Source: RYN-230 sp963768945 (GTDB lineage Bacteria > Actinomycetota > Actinomycetes > Streptosporangiales > Streptosporangiaceae). Taken from it: a stretch of 64,000 bases of DNA. Numbering within the stretch: position 1 is the stretch's first letter; the number at the start of each line of letters is the position of its first letter. The stretch is from positions 2,418,001 to 2,482,000 of the forward strand of contig CAVYJW010000003.1 of the NCBI GenBank assembly GCA_963768945.1, in the 5' to 3' direction. The notes below the pieces were generated by a model that made no database searches, was not told the DNA's origin, and saw nothing but the letters and a program-made list of their open reading frames with translations. The translations under genes were made by a program, and so were the position numbers. Shown here one piece after another: positions 18,610 through 29,513 of this stretch.

Positions 18610-20199
18610 ATGTCCCATGCACCCGACACCGCCATATTCGGTCATGTGGCTGAACACTATGACGTGATCATTGTTGGCAGCGGCGCGGGCGGCGGCACCC
18701 TGGCGCACACCCTGGCCCCGTCGGGCAAGCGGATCCTGCTGCTGGAGCGGGGCAATTTCCTGGCGCGGGAAATCGAGAACTGGGATCCCGGCCCGGTGTT
18801 CGTGGACGGGAGGTACATTTCGCCGGAGTCGTGGTTCGACGCCGACGGTAAGGCGTTCCAGCCGCAAGTGCATTACTACGTCGGCGGGGCCACGAAGCTG
18901 TACGGGGCCGCCCTGTACCGGCTGCGCCCGGAGGACTTCGGCGAGATCAGGCATGCCGACGGGCCATCCCCGGCCTGGCCGCTGAGCTACGACGATTTCG
19001 AGCCGTGGTACACGAAGGCCGAGTGGCTGTACCAGGTGCACGGAAACCACGGCGAAGATCCGACCGAGGGGCACTGCTCGAAGGAGTACCCGTGGCCCGC
19101 GGTCTCGCACGAGCCGCGGGTCCAGCAGATCTCCGACGCGCTGGCGGCAGGCGGTTACCATCCGTTCCATGCGCCGGTCGGCATCCTGCTGAACGAGGCC
19201 AACCGGCCGGTCAGCGCCTGCATCCGGTGCGCCACCTGCGACGGCTACCCGTGCCTGGTGCACGCCAAGTCAGACGCCGACATCATCGCCGTGCGCCCCC
19301 TGCTGGACCAGCCGAACGTGACCCTGCTGGTGAACGCGGAGGTGGAACGCCTTGAGACGGACCCGTCCGGCCGGACGGTCACCCGCGTGCAGGTCACCCG
19401 CGACGGCAAGCAGGAATTCTACGAAGGCGACATCGTGGTCGTCTCGGCCGGGGCGGCCAACAGCGCTAGGATCCTGCTCCGGTCGGCCTCCGATCAGCAC
19501 CCGGCTGGCCTGGCCAACGGGTCTGACCAGGTGGGCCGCAACTACATGTACCACAACAGCAAGGCTGTCGTGGCGCTCGACAAGGAGCGCAACGACACGG
19601 TGTTCCAGAAGACCCTCGGCCTGAACGACTTCTACTTCGCGGGCGACGGCCGCGAGTGGCCGCTGGGCAACATCCAGATGCTCGGAAAGTCCAACGCGAT
19701 GGCGATGAAGGGCGAGGAGCCCAAGCTCACCAAGCTGGCCCCGAAGTGGAGCCTGGAGGAGGTCGCCCGGCACGCCGTTGACTTCTGGCTGACCACCGAG
19801 GACGTGCCCAAACCGGACAACCGGGTGACCGTCGACCGGGACGGGCACGTGCACCTCGCCTACCAGGCGACCAACGACACCGAGGCCGACGGGCTGTACC
19901 ACGAGCTCAGGAAGGTCCTCAACCACATCGGGATCGCCGCCCATCACGTCCTGAGCAAAAACTTCTACGCGAGCATGGGCGTGCCCGTCGCGGGCGTCGC
20001 CCACCAGTCGGGCACCTGCCGGTTCGGCACGGATCCGGCTACCTCGGTGCTCGACGTGAACTGCCAGGCGCACGAGGTCGACAACCTGTACGTCGTCGAT
20101 ACGAGCTTCTTCCCGAGCATCGGGGCCGTGAACCCGGCGCTGACCGCCATGGCCAACGCGATCCGCGTCGGCGAGCACCTGCTGGCCCGGATGGCGTGA
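18610..20199 (+). CDS. GMC-family FAD oxidoreductase
   Basis: Oxidises an alcohol or sugar using bound FAD. 529 residues from ATG 18610; a GTG immediately before it adds one residue. The Rossmann motif YDVIIVGSGAGGGTLAHTLA is at the N-terminus and ERGNFL follows. The C-terminus holds the catalytic pair: HQSGTCRFG and later GAVNPALTAMANAIR. A cysteine-rich segment (CIRCATCDGYPC) near residue 210 is typical of the long-chain alcohol/choline-like subgroup. The GH15 gene follows after 75 nt on the same strand, hinting at a shared sugar-related task. Confidence 0.88.
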   Translation: MSHAPDTAIFGHVAEHYDVIIVGSGAGGGTLAHTLAPSGKRILLLERGNFLAREIENWDPGPVFVDGRYISPESWFDADGKAFQPQVHYYVGGATKLYGAALYRLRPEDFGEIRHADGPSPAWPLSYDDFEPWYTKAEWLYQVHGNHGEDPTEGHCSKEYPWPAVSHEPRVQQISDALAAGGYHPFHAPVGILLNEANRPVSACIRCATCDGYPCLVHAKSDADIIAVRPLLDQPNVTLLVNAEVERLETDPSGRTVTRVQVTRDGKQEFYEGDIVVVSAGAANSARILLRSASDQHPAGLANGSDQVGRNYMYHNSKAVVALDKERNDTVFQKTLGLNDFYFAGDGREWPLGNIQMLGKSNAMAMKGEEPKLTKLAPKWSLEEVARHAVDFWLTTEDVPKPDNRVTVDRDGHVHLAYQATNDTEADGLYHELRKVLNHIGIAAHHVLSKNFYASMGVPVAGVAHQSGTCRFGTDPATSVLDVNCQAHEVDNLYVVDTSFFPSIGAVNPALTAMANAIRVGEHLLARMA

Positions 20200-20274
20200 A
20201 CATGGCCAGGCTGGCCACGAGCGACCGGCCCAGGCGCCAGCCATCCCTCTCCCGACGGTGAAAGGTGACCGCTG

Positions 20275-22152
20275 ATGAGCACATTCCCGCCTATTGCCGA
20301 TTACGGGTTCCTGTCGAATTGCGAGCAGAGCTGCCTGGTCGCCCCGGACGGGGCGGTCGAGTGGCTGTGCCTGCCCCGGCCTGATTCCCCGAGTGTCTTC
20401 GGGGCGCTGCTGGACCGCTCGGCCGGGTTGTTCAGGTTCGGTCCCGCCAATACGTTCGTGCCGCAGCACCGCAGGTACGTGCCGGGGACGATGGTGCTGG
20501 AGACGACCTGGCAGACTCCGACCGGATGGATGGTCGTCCAGGACTTCCTGGCCATGGGCCCGGTCCAGCATGAGGGGCGGCGGCCTGACTACCACCGGGC
20601 GCCGGCTGACGTCGGCGCCGTCGGTGCGCTGGTCCGGATCGCCACGTGCATCAGCGGCCGGGTCGAGGTCGCCGTGAACTGCGGTCCGCTGTTCGACTAC
20701 GGCCAGACCGGTGGCGCGTGGAGCTATCGGGGCGACAGCTATGACGCGATGACCATCACCGCCGCGGAAGGAGGCATGCAGCTCGAGCTGAGCGGCACCG
20801 TCCCGCTCGGCGTCCTCGGCGCCCGCTGCTACGGCCGCACCACCCTCACCCCAGGACAGTCCGCCTACGTCGCACTGTCCTGGGGCAGCGGCCAGGTCCC
20901 GGATGACCTGGACGCCGCGCTTGCCGCGCTGAACTGCACCGTCGATTTCTGGCGTGACTGGCTGAGCTCAGCCAAGATCCCCGACCACCCGTGGAAGACC
21001 TACCTCGACCGCAGCGCGCTGACCCTGAAGGGACTCAGCTACGCCCCCACGGGCGCCATCATGGCCGCGTCGACGACCTCGCTGCCGGAAACCTGGGCCG
21101 GCGCCCGCAACTGGGACTACCGGTTCACCTGGATCAGGGACTCGGCGTTCATGCTCCGCTCGCTGTACCGCCTCGGCTTCGACTGGGAAGCGATCGAGTA
21201 CTGGGGCTTCGTCATCGACGCGGTCAGCGGGGGTGACCTCAACAGCAAGTTCTGGCTTCAGATCATGTACGGCATCGGCGGGGAACGCGACCTGACCGAG
21301 AAGACTCTCGACCATCTGTCCGGGTACCGCGGGGCGCGCCCGGTCCGGGTGGGGAATGGTGCCTGGAATCAGCAGCAGCACGACGTCTGGGGAATGATTA
21401 TCGACGCGGTGGATGTCCAGTTCCACCGGGGAGCGAGTCAGATAGTGATGCCGGTGTGGAACGGCCTCGCCGGTTTCGTGGACGAGGCCCTGAGCCGCTG
21501 GCATGAGCCCGACCAGGGCATCTGGGAAGTCCGGGGCGACCCCAAGCACTTCACGGCATCGAAGGTGATGTGCTGGGTCGCGGCCTCGCGCGGCGCTGAT
21601 CTCGCCGAGGAACGCGGCGATGACGAACGCGCCAAGCGCTGGCGGGCCGGCGCCGACGAGATCAAGGCCGAGATCCTGGACAAGGGCCTCTCCAAGCGGG
21701 GCGTGTTCCGCCAGCACTACGAGACCGACGGCCTCGACGCCTCGCTCCTGCTCCTGCCCATCATGGGATTCCTGCCCCCGAACGACAAGCGCATCAGGGC
21801 CACCGTGCTGGCCATCGCCGACGAACTGACCGAGGACGGCCTGGTCCTGCGCTACAAGGTCGAGGGAACCGACACCGGGTTCGAGGGTAAGGAAGGAACC
21901 TTCACCATCTGCTCCTTCTGGCTGGTGACCACGCTGGCCATGATCGGCGAAACCGAGCGCGCCCACGCCCTGTGCCAGAAGTTGCTGTCGTTCGCCGGGC
22001 CACTGCAGCTGTACGCGGAGGAGATCGACACCAGCACCGGCGAGCACATGGGCAACTTCCCGCAGGCGTTCACGCACCTGGCGCTGATCGAAGCCGTATC
22101 GCTGCTCATCGATTCCGAGCAGGCCGCCAACACCTCCGCCTCCTTCGGGTAG
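20275..22152 (+). CDS. Glycoside hydrolase family 15 (glucoamylase/trehalase-like)
   Basis: 625 residues. The N-terminal beta-sandwich starts IADYGFLSNCEQSCLVAPDG with WLCLPRPDSPSVFGALLD, the standard opening of bacterial GH15 proteins. The alpha/alpha-barrel contains WAGARNWDYRFTWIRDS near residue 280 and a late GTFTICSFWLV block. In mycobacteria close relatives are trehalases; others are glucoamylases or dextran glucosidases, and the sequence alone does not decide. No signal peptide, so it acts inside the cell. The gene is followed by a hairpin at its stop codon and converges with glgX. Confidence 0.9.
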   Translation: MSTFPPIADYGFLSNCEQSCLVAPDGAVEWLCLPRPDSPSVFGALLDRSAGLFRFGPANTFVPQHRRYVPGTMVLETTWQTPTGWMVVQDFLAMGPVQHEGRRPDYHRAPADVGAVGALVRIATCISGRVEVAVNCGPLFDYGQTGGAWSYRGDSYDAMTITAAEGGMQLELSGTVPLGVLGARCYGRTTLTPGQSAYVALSWGSGQVPDDLDAALAALNCTVDFWRDWLSSAKIPDHPWKTYLDRSALTLKGLSYAPTGAIMAASTTSLPETWAGARNWDYRFTWIRDSAFMLRSLYRLGFDWEAIEYWGFVIDAVSGGDLNSKFWLQIMYGIGGERDLTEKTLDHLSGYRGARPVRVGNGAWNQQQHDVWGMIIDAVDVQFHRGASQIVMPVWNGLAGFVDEALSRWHEPDQGIWEVRGDPKHFTASKVMCWVAASRGADLAEERGDDERAKRWRAGADEIKAEILDKGLSKRGVFRQHYETDGLDASLLLLPIMGFLPPNDKRIRATVLAIADELTEDGLVLRYKVEGTDTGFEGKEGTFTICSFWLVTTLAMIGETERAHALCQKLLSFAGPLQLYAEEIDTSTGEHMGNFPQAFTHLALIEAVSLLIDSEQAANTSASFG

Positions 22153-22170
22153 CGGGGGCAGAACCCCCGC
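22152..22170 (+). terminator. Hairpin at the GH15 stop codon
   Basis: GCGGGGG (22152-22158), a 5-nt loop, and CCCCCGC (22164-22170). Between here and glgX (22171-22446) further GC-rich inverted segments occur (for example 22205-22263), with a partly repeated CAGCCGGCGGGGCGCTCT. This is probably a bidirectional termination zone between convergent genes; no gene is seen in it. Confidence 0.6.
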
Positions 22171-22446
22171 GTCCCTGCTCTGCGGACGATGGGGCGTCTT
22201 GGCGAGGGCGCCCCGCCGGCCGGGGTAGGCCTCCGGGGGAAAGGCGCAGCCGGCGGGGCGCTCTCGGGCGCCCGGTCGGCCGGATGACCTCGGGGGGAAG
22301 GGTCAGCCGGCGGGGCGCTCTGGGCGTCTCCCGGGCGGGCCTTGCCGGCCCCGGCGCCGGAAGGAGCCACCTGAAGCATCACCGATGAGCCTGACCGTCC
22401 GCTGAATGCTACCCGCAAGTAATCTGATGGCCTGGTGAAGGAACGC

Positions 22447-24584
<2,138 letters not shown>

Positions 24585-24588
<4 letters not shown>

Positions 24589-27298
24589 GGCTGGCTGTCC
24601 TGCCCGATGCTTCGTATCACGTCGCCGACCGAGCGGACCTCGCCGTGACGGCGGCGGATCACGTCGGCGATGAGCCCGGTCCAGCCGGTCTGGTGCGCCG
24701 CGCCGATCGCGGCGCCGTTGTCGCCGTGGAAGTACTCGCTGAAGACGAGGTTGTCCCGCCAGGCCGGATCGTTCTGCAGCTTCTCGGTCCCGCCGAAGCA
24801 GGGCCGGCGGCCGTCCGGCCCGCGGGTGAAGATCGAGATGAGCCGGTCAGACAGGTCGGCGGCGATCTTGTCCAGGGGGAGCCGCTGACCCGACCCGGTC
24901 GGGTACTCGATGGTGAAGTCGTCGCCGAAGAAGCGGTGGTAGCGCTCCAGCACGCTGATGACCAGGTAGTTCAGCGGGAACCAGACCGGGCCGCGCCAGT
25001 TGGAATTGCCGCCGAACATGGACGTGGTCGATTCGGCCGGCTCGTAGTCAACGCTGGCCCGGATGCCCTCGACCTCGAATTCGTAGGGATGTTCGCGATG
25101 CCAGGCCGACAGGGCGCGCAGGCCATGCGGGGACAGGAACTCGCTCTCGTTGAACAGCCAGCCGAGCAGCCGCTCCAGCCGGTCCGGGCCGGACAGGCTG
25201 AGCAGCAGCCGCTGATGGCCTGGCTCCCCGCGCAGGACGCCGGCCTCGCGGAGCTTGGAGGTGTCGCTGAGGCCATCGCGGCCCAGGAGGCCGGCGAACT
25301 GCTTGCCCACCACCATCGCGCGCTTCAGGTCGTTCTCCTCGATGACCGCGGCGGCGAGGGCCGGGATGATGCCCACCATGGACCGGTGCCGCACCGGCAC
25401 ACACTGCCCGGACGGCGTGATCAGCCGGTCGTAGTAGAGCCCGTCGGCCTCGTCCCACAGGCCCTGGCCGTCCAGCGCCCGGCGGATGGCTGCGAAATGC
25501 TCCAGGAACTTCAGCACCAGATCACCGGCCGGCCGCTGCCCGGACCGGTTCAGGACGGCGGCGATGCCGCCCATGGCGACCGCGTAGAACCCCATCCAGC
25601 CGGTGGCGTCGGACTGCTCCAGGGTGCCGCCGACCGGCAGGTGCGAGCGGTCGATGGGGCCGATGTTGTCCAGCCCGAGGAACCCGCCCTCGAACAGGTT
25701 GTTGCCCTCAGCGTCTTCCAGGTTGACCCACCAGGTGAAGTTGACCAGCAGCTTGTCGAAGACCCGGCTGAGGAACTCGATGTCGCGGCCGCCGTCGATG
25801 GCGAACAGCTCCAGCGCGGCCCAGGCCTGGACTGGCGGGTTCACGTCGCCGAAGTCCCACTCGTACGCGGGCAGCGCCCCGTTCGGGTGCTGGAACCACT
25901 CCCGGCACAGCAGGATCAGCTGGTATTTGGCGAACGCCGGGTCCACGTGCGCCAGCGCCACGCAGTGGAAGGCCAGGTCCCACGCGGCGAACCAGGGGTA
26001 CTCCCACTTGTCCGGCATCGACATGATGTCGAACGCGTCGAAGTTGCGCCACCGGGAGTTCCGCCCGGTCAGCCGCTGCGCCGGCGGCGTCGGCTGGGTC
26101 GGGTCCCCGTCCAGCCAGCGGGCCACGTCGTAGTAGAACAGCTGCTTGCTCCACAGCATCCCGGCGAACGCCTGGCGCATCACCAGGGCCTCGTCCGCCG
26201 TGGCCGCGGCCGGGGTGAGCTCGGCGTAGAACTCGTCCGCCTCGGCCTGCCGCGTGGCCATGACCTGGCCGAACGCGGCGCCGAGCGGGTCGTTCGCCTT
26301 TCCCCGCGACGCTTTCGCGGGCGGCCGCAGCCGCAGGCGCAGCTCGGCCGTCTCGCCGGGCTGGACCGTCAGCTGGTACCAGAACGAGCATTTGGTGCCG
26401 GTGCGCTCGGGATTGACGGTGGCGGCCCCGCTGACCACGTGGTCGTTGATGCCGTCCTTGGGGTACGGCGTGAGCGGCGCGGCGCCGAACAGCCGCTCGT
26501 CGTTGGTCTCGTTCTCGCAGAACACGGCCGCCGGCATCGTCCCGTCCGGCCCGGGCCGGCCAGCAGCTCCAGCGGGCCGGCGAACGGATGATCGATTCCC
26601 ACCACCGCATCACTCACCGCCCGCATCCCCGGCTTGGGCGCGTCCACATCCCAGGACCAGGTGTTGCGGAACCATGCGGTCGGCAGCACGTGCAGGGTGG
26701 CGGTCTCGGGTCCGGCGTTGGTCACCTGGATGGCCATCAGCAGGTCATCGGCGCTGGCCTTCGCGTAATGCACCTCGGTGATCCAGTACCGGTCGCCGTC
26801 GAACACCCCGGTATCCAGCAGCTCGTACTCGGGTTCTTCGCGGCTGCGGGACCGGTTCTGGTCGATGAGGTCCTGATAGGGGAAGGCGGCCTGCGGGTAG
26901 TGGTAGCGCCACCTGTTCCAGGAGTGGCTCGGCGTCGCGTCCAGGTACCACCAGTAGTCCTTGACGTCCTCGCCGTGGTTGCCCTGGGCTCCGGTCAGCC
27001 CGAACGGCCGCTCTTTCAGGATCGGGTCCTTCCCGTTCCACAGCGCCAGGCCCAGGCACAGCCTCTGTTCCACGTCGCAGAACCCGGCCAGGCCGTCCTC
27101 TCCCCACCGGTACGCCCGGGACCGCGCGTGATCATGCGGCAGGTAATCCCACGCCTCGCCGTTCGCGCTGTAGTCCTCGCGCACCGTGCCCCACTGGCGC
27201 TCGCTGACATACGGCCCCCACCGGTACCACTCGCCCGCCTGGAGCAGCCCGTCCTCCAGCCGCCCGAACCCAGCCACCCGATCCCGCTCAGCACTCAC
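24585..27298 (-). CDS. MGH1-like/GH63-type glucosidase, frameshifted in this sequence
   Basis: Large alpha/alpha-barrel hydrolase related to mannosylglycerate hydrolase and GH63 glucosidases. The N-terminal part (GTG 27298, SAERDRVAGFGRLEDG) and the C-terminal part (from about 26550) are in two frames. One extra base in the run CCGGCCCGGGCC at 26546-26556 joins them into about 904 residues, the length I expect for this family. Recognisable blocks are WWYLDATPSHSW, WRNFDAFDIMSMPDKWEYPW, and the C-terminal GGNSNWRGPVWFPLNYL. It is coupled to glgX by an ATGA overlap. The substrate is unproven; a glucan or compatible-solute glucoside is likely from context. Confidence 0.75.
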
Positions 27299-27607
27299 GG
27301 TCGTCCCCAGTCGTCTCGATGCACCGCAGCATTCCCTGGCAGGCCGCCCCGGTCCGATGGCGCTGATTGCGACTGCCCCAATCCGCCGCCGGGGCTCCCA
27401 ATACCCTTTGTATCCGCCAGAAAGGACCGGCTCATCACCTAAACGGGGTGATGACCGCGACTTCCCCCCGGCCAGACTGTGGGGCTGTGCGAAACAAACA
27501 ATTGCCCCGGTCATGCATTGGCGTTGCCTGAAGCCGGGGTGCTGGCCTCCGCATAGTGAACGACGGGCGAACAAAAGGCCAACCCGCGACCACCGGAGAC
27601 TGGCGTG
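27299..27607. promoter_or_regulatory. Divergent intergenic region before the glucan operon
   Basis: About 300 nt without a convincing gene. It is less GC-rich around 27490-27520 (GAAACAAACAATTG). It should hold the promoter of the minus-strand hydrolase/glgX unit; no operator could be fixed by eye. Confidence 0.35.
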
Positions 27608-27736
27608 ATGACAAACCAGATCCTGATTGGCGTTGGCCTTATCGTCGTACTCGCGGTCGGCGCCCAGGTACTGGCGAGCAGGCCGCGCATCCCGGCGATC
27701 ATCGTGCTGCCGCCGGCTGGTTTCATCGCGGCGGCT
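27608..27736 (+). pseudogene. N-terminal remnant of a cation:proton antiporter-like gene
   Basis: From ATG 27608 the frame encodes one membrane helix and a loop (ILIGVGLIVVLAVGAQVLAS, RPRIPAIIVLPPAGFIAA) that resembles the first helix of NhaP/CPA1-type sodium-proton antiporters. After about 43 residues the similarity stops abruptly and the frame becomes low-complexity until 27940. The rest of the expected 400-500 residues is missing, so a deletion is likely. It lies directly upstream of the DUF389 gene. The call rests on recall of the family N-terminus and is tentative. Confidence 0.45.
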
Positions 27737-27797
27737 CGAGGAGATCACGGCCGTGCTCCTTGCCTGCGACCCAGCCCACGGACGAGTTGGGGGGACC

Positions 27798-28769
27798 ATG
27801 AATTATCACGTGCGCCTGGTCAGTGCGCCCGGCCGGACCAACGTCCTCCTCGAGGCGCTCGCGTCCGACCCCGGCGTCTCGAGCCTCGTGGTTCTCCCCG
27901 GCGCCGCCCGGCGACCCGGCGGCGACGCAGTGCAGTTTGACGTGGGGCCCGGGTCCGCCAACTCTGTGTTCCGGACGCTGAAGGCCTTCCAGGACGGCGG
28001 CAGCAACACCGCCGACGTCCAGTACGTGGACGCCACTCTCGGGGACCGGCCCGCAGCCGACTCAAAGCATTTTCTGGTGCAGCGGGATCTGGCGCCCGTG
28101 TGGGAACTCGTCGAGGCCAGGATCCGCTCGGACGCCGTCTACGCACCCAGTTTCTACATCCTCCTGGCCATCGCGGGACTGATCGGCGCGGTTGGCATCC
28201 TGACGAACTCACAGATTCTTATTGTCGGTGCGATGGTCGTAGGCCCCGAATACAACGCGATCATGGGCGTCGCGCTCGGCATGGACACGCGGGCCAGGCG
28301 GCCGGTACTGCGCGGCCTCCTCGCCCTGCTGTTCGGATTCACGGCCGCCGTGGCCGTCACCCTGCTTTTCGGTCTGGCGATCCGCTGGTCCGGGCACACG
28401 CCGAAGCTGTACTTGTCCGGAGTCCGGCCGGTCTCCGATCTGATCAACAATCCGAACCTGTTCTCGGTGGTGGTCGCCGTGCTGGCCGGGATCGTCGGCG
28501 TCGTGTCGCTCACTGAGGCCCGGGCCAGCGCCCTCATCGGCGTTTTCATCTCGGTCACGACCATTCCCGCCGCCGCCGACCTGGGCTTGTCTCTCGCGTA
28601 TTCCAGCTGGAGCGAGGCCCGGGGGTCGGCCTTCCAGCTGCTTCTCAACGTGGCCTTGCTGATCGTGGTCGGCGCCGCGGCCCTGCGCGCCCAGCGGATC
28701 ATCTGGCGTGCGCGCGAACGGCCGCGCCGGCCGCCTGGGGAAGCGCGCGTGGTCACCCGGCGCGGGTGA
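27798..28769 (+). CDS. DUF389 membrane protein
   Basis: 323 residues from ATG 27798, which follows GGGGGGA and begins the conserved part (NYHVRLVSAPGRTNVLLEAL); a longer in-frame extension upstream runs through remnant DNA and is rejected. The N-terminal 110 residues are a soluble alpha/beta domain. From about residue 115 there are about six helices, starting YAPSFYILLAIAGLIGAVGI, with NSQILIVGAMVVGPEYNAIM, which is the signature of the family (TIGR00341-like). The function of DUF389 is unknown. Two further membrane-protein genes follow on the same strand. Confidence 0.85.
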   Translation: MNYHVRLVSAPGRTNVLLEALASDPGVSSLVVLPGAARRPGGDAVQFDVGPGSANSVFRTLKAFQDGGSNTADVQYVDATLGDRPAADSKHFLVQRDLAPVWELVEARIRSDAVYAPSFYILLAIAGLIGAVGILTNSQILIVGAMVVGPEYNAIMGVALGMDTRARRPVLRGLLALLFGFTAAVAVTLLFGLAIRWSGHTPKLYLSGVRPVSDLINNPNLFSVVVAVLAGIVGVVSLTEARASALIGVFISVTTIPAAADLGLSLAYSSWSEARGSAFQLLLNVALLIVVGAAALRAQRIIWRARERPRRPPGEARVVTRRG

Positions 28770-28837
28770 GGCACCGGGCCGGCCAGCCAGGCAGGGTCAG
28801 TGGGCAGGGGTGCCGTCCATGATGAGAGCCGTGCTTC

Positions 28838-29482
28838 GTGGTAGCTGACCTCGTCCTCATCGGCCTGGGCATCACCCTTGAGCCCTTTCCGCTCATCGCG
28901 TTCCTGCTGATCCTGAGCTCTGAGAAGGGCATCAGGAAAGGCCTCGCCTTCATCCTGGGCTGGCTGGCCTGCCTGGTCGTCGTGATTGGCGCCGTGGTCT
29001 TGCTCACCGGGGGCAAGCCGCCTGCGCCGAGCACGGCGCCGTCGACCGCGGTCCTGGCCATCAAGCTGGCCCTGGGCGTCGCGCTGATCCTCTACGCCAT
29101 CTGGCAGTGGCGCCGGAAGGGCCGCCCCCGCAAGACCCCGGCCTGGATGGGCCGGCTGGACCAGCTCTCGGCGCTGACCGCGGCCGGGCTGGCCGCCTTC
29201 CTCCAGCCGTGGACGCTTGTCGCGGCGGGCGCGGCCACGGTGAGCCAGGCCAAGCTCTCGAACGCGTGGGAGTGGCTGGTCCTGCTGCTGTTCTGCCTGC
29301 TGGCCACCTCGAGCTTCCTCTACCTGGAGCTGTCGGCGGCCTTCCGGCCGGTCGCTGCCGACGCCCTCATGCGGAAGCTGCGGAACTGGCTGGACACCCA
29401 TCAGGACCAGGTGATCATCGTGATTTGCCTGCTGCTGGGGTTCTGGCTGGCCGGCAAGAGCATCTACCTGCTCGTGACATGA
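28838..29482 (+). CDS. GAP-family (Sap-like) membrane protein
   Basis: 214 residues from GTG 28838. Six hydrophobic helices; the opening LVLIGLGITLEPFPLIAFLL with ILSSEKGIRKGLAFILGW and the later AFLQPWTLVAAGAATV are characteristic of the family. Same family as the protein at 9.7-10.4 kb but divergent in sequence. A role in moving lipids or small molecules across the membrane is known only for mycobacterial relatives. The next gene starts 31 nt downstream, suggesting an operon with the chloride-channel-like protein. Confidence 0.75.
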   Translation: MVADLVLIGLGITLEPFPLIAFLLILSSEKGIRKGLAFILGWLACLVVVIGAVVLLTGGKPPAPSTAPSTAVLAIKLALGVALILYAIWQWRRKGRPRKTPAWMGRLDQLSALTAAGLAAFLQPWTLVAAGAATVSQAKLSNAWEWLVLLLFCLLATSSFLYLELSAAFRPVAADALMRKLRNWLDTHQDQVIIVICLLLGFWLAGKSIYLLVT

Positions 29483-29513
29483 CCAGCGATCGAGCCGTTG
29501 AGGAGGACGTGCC

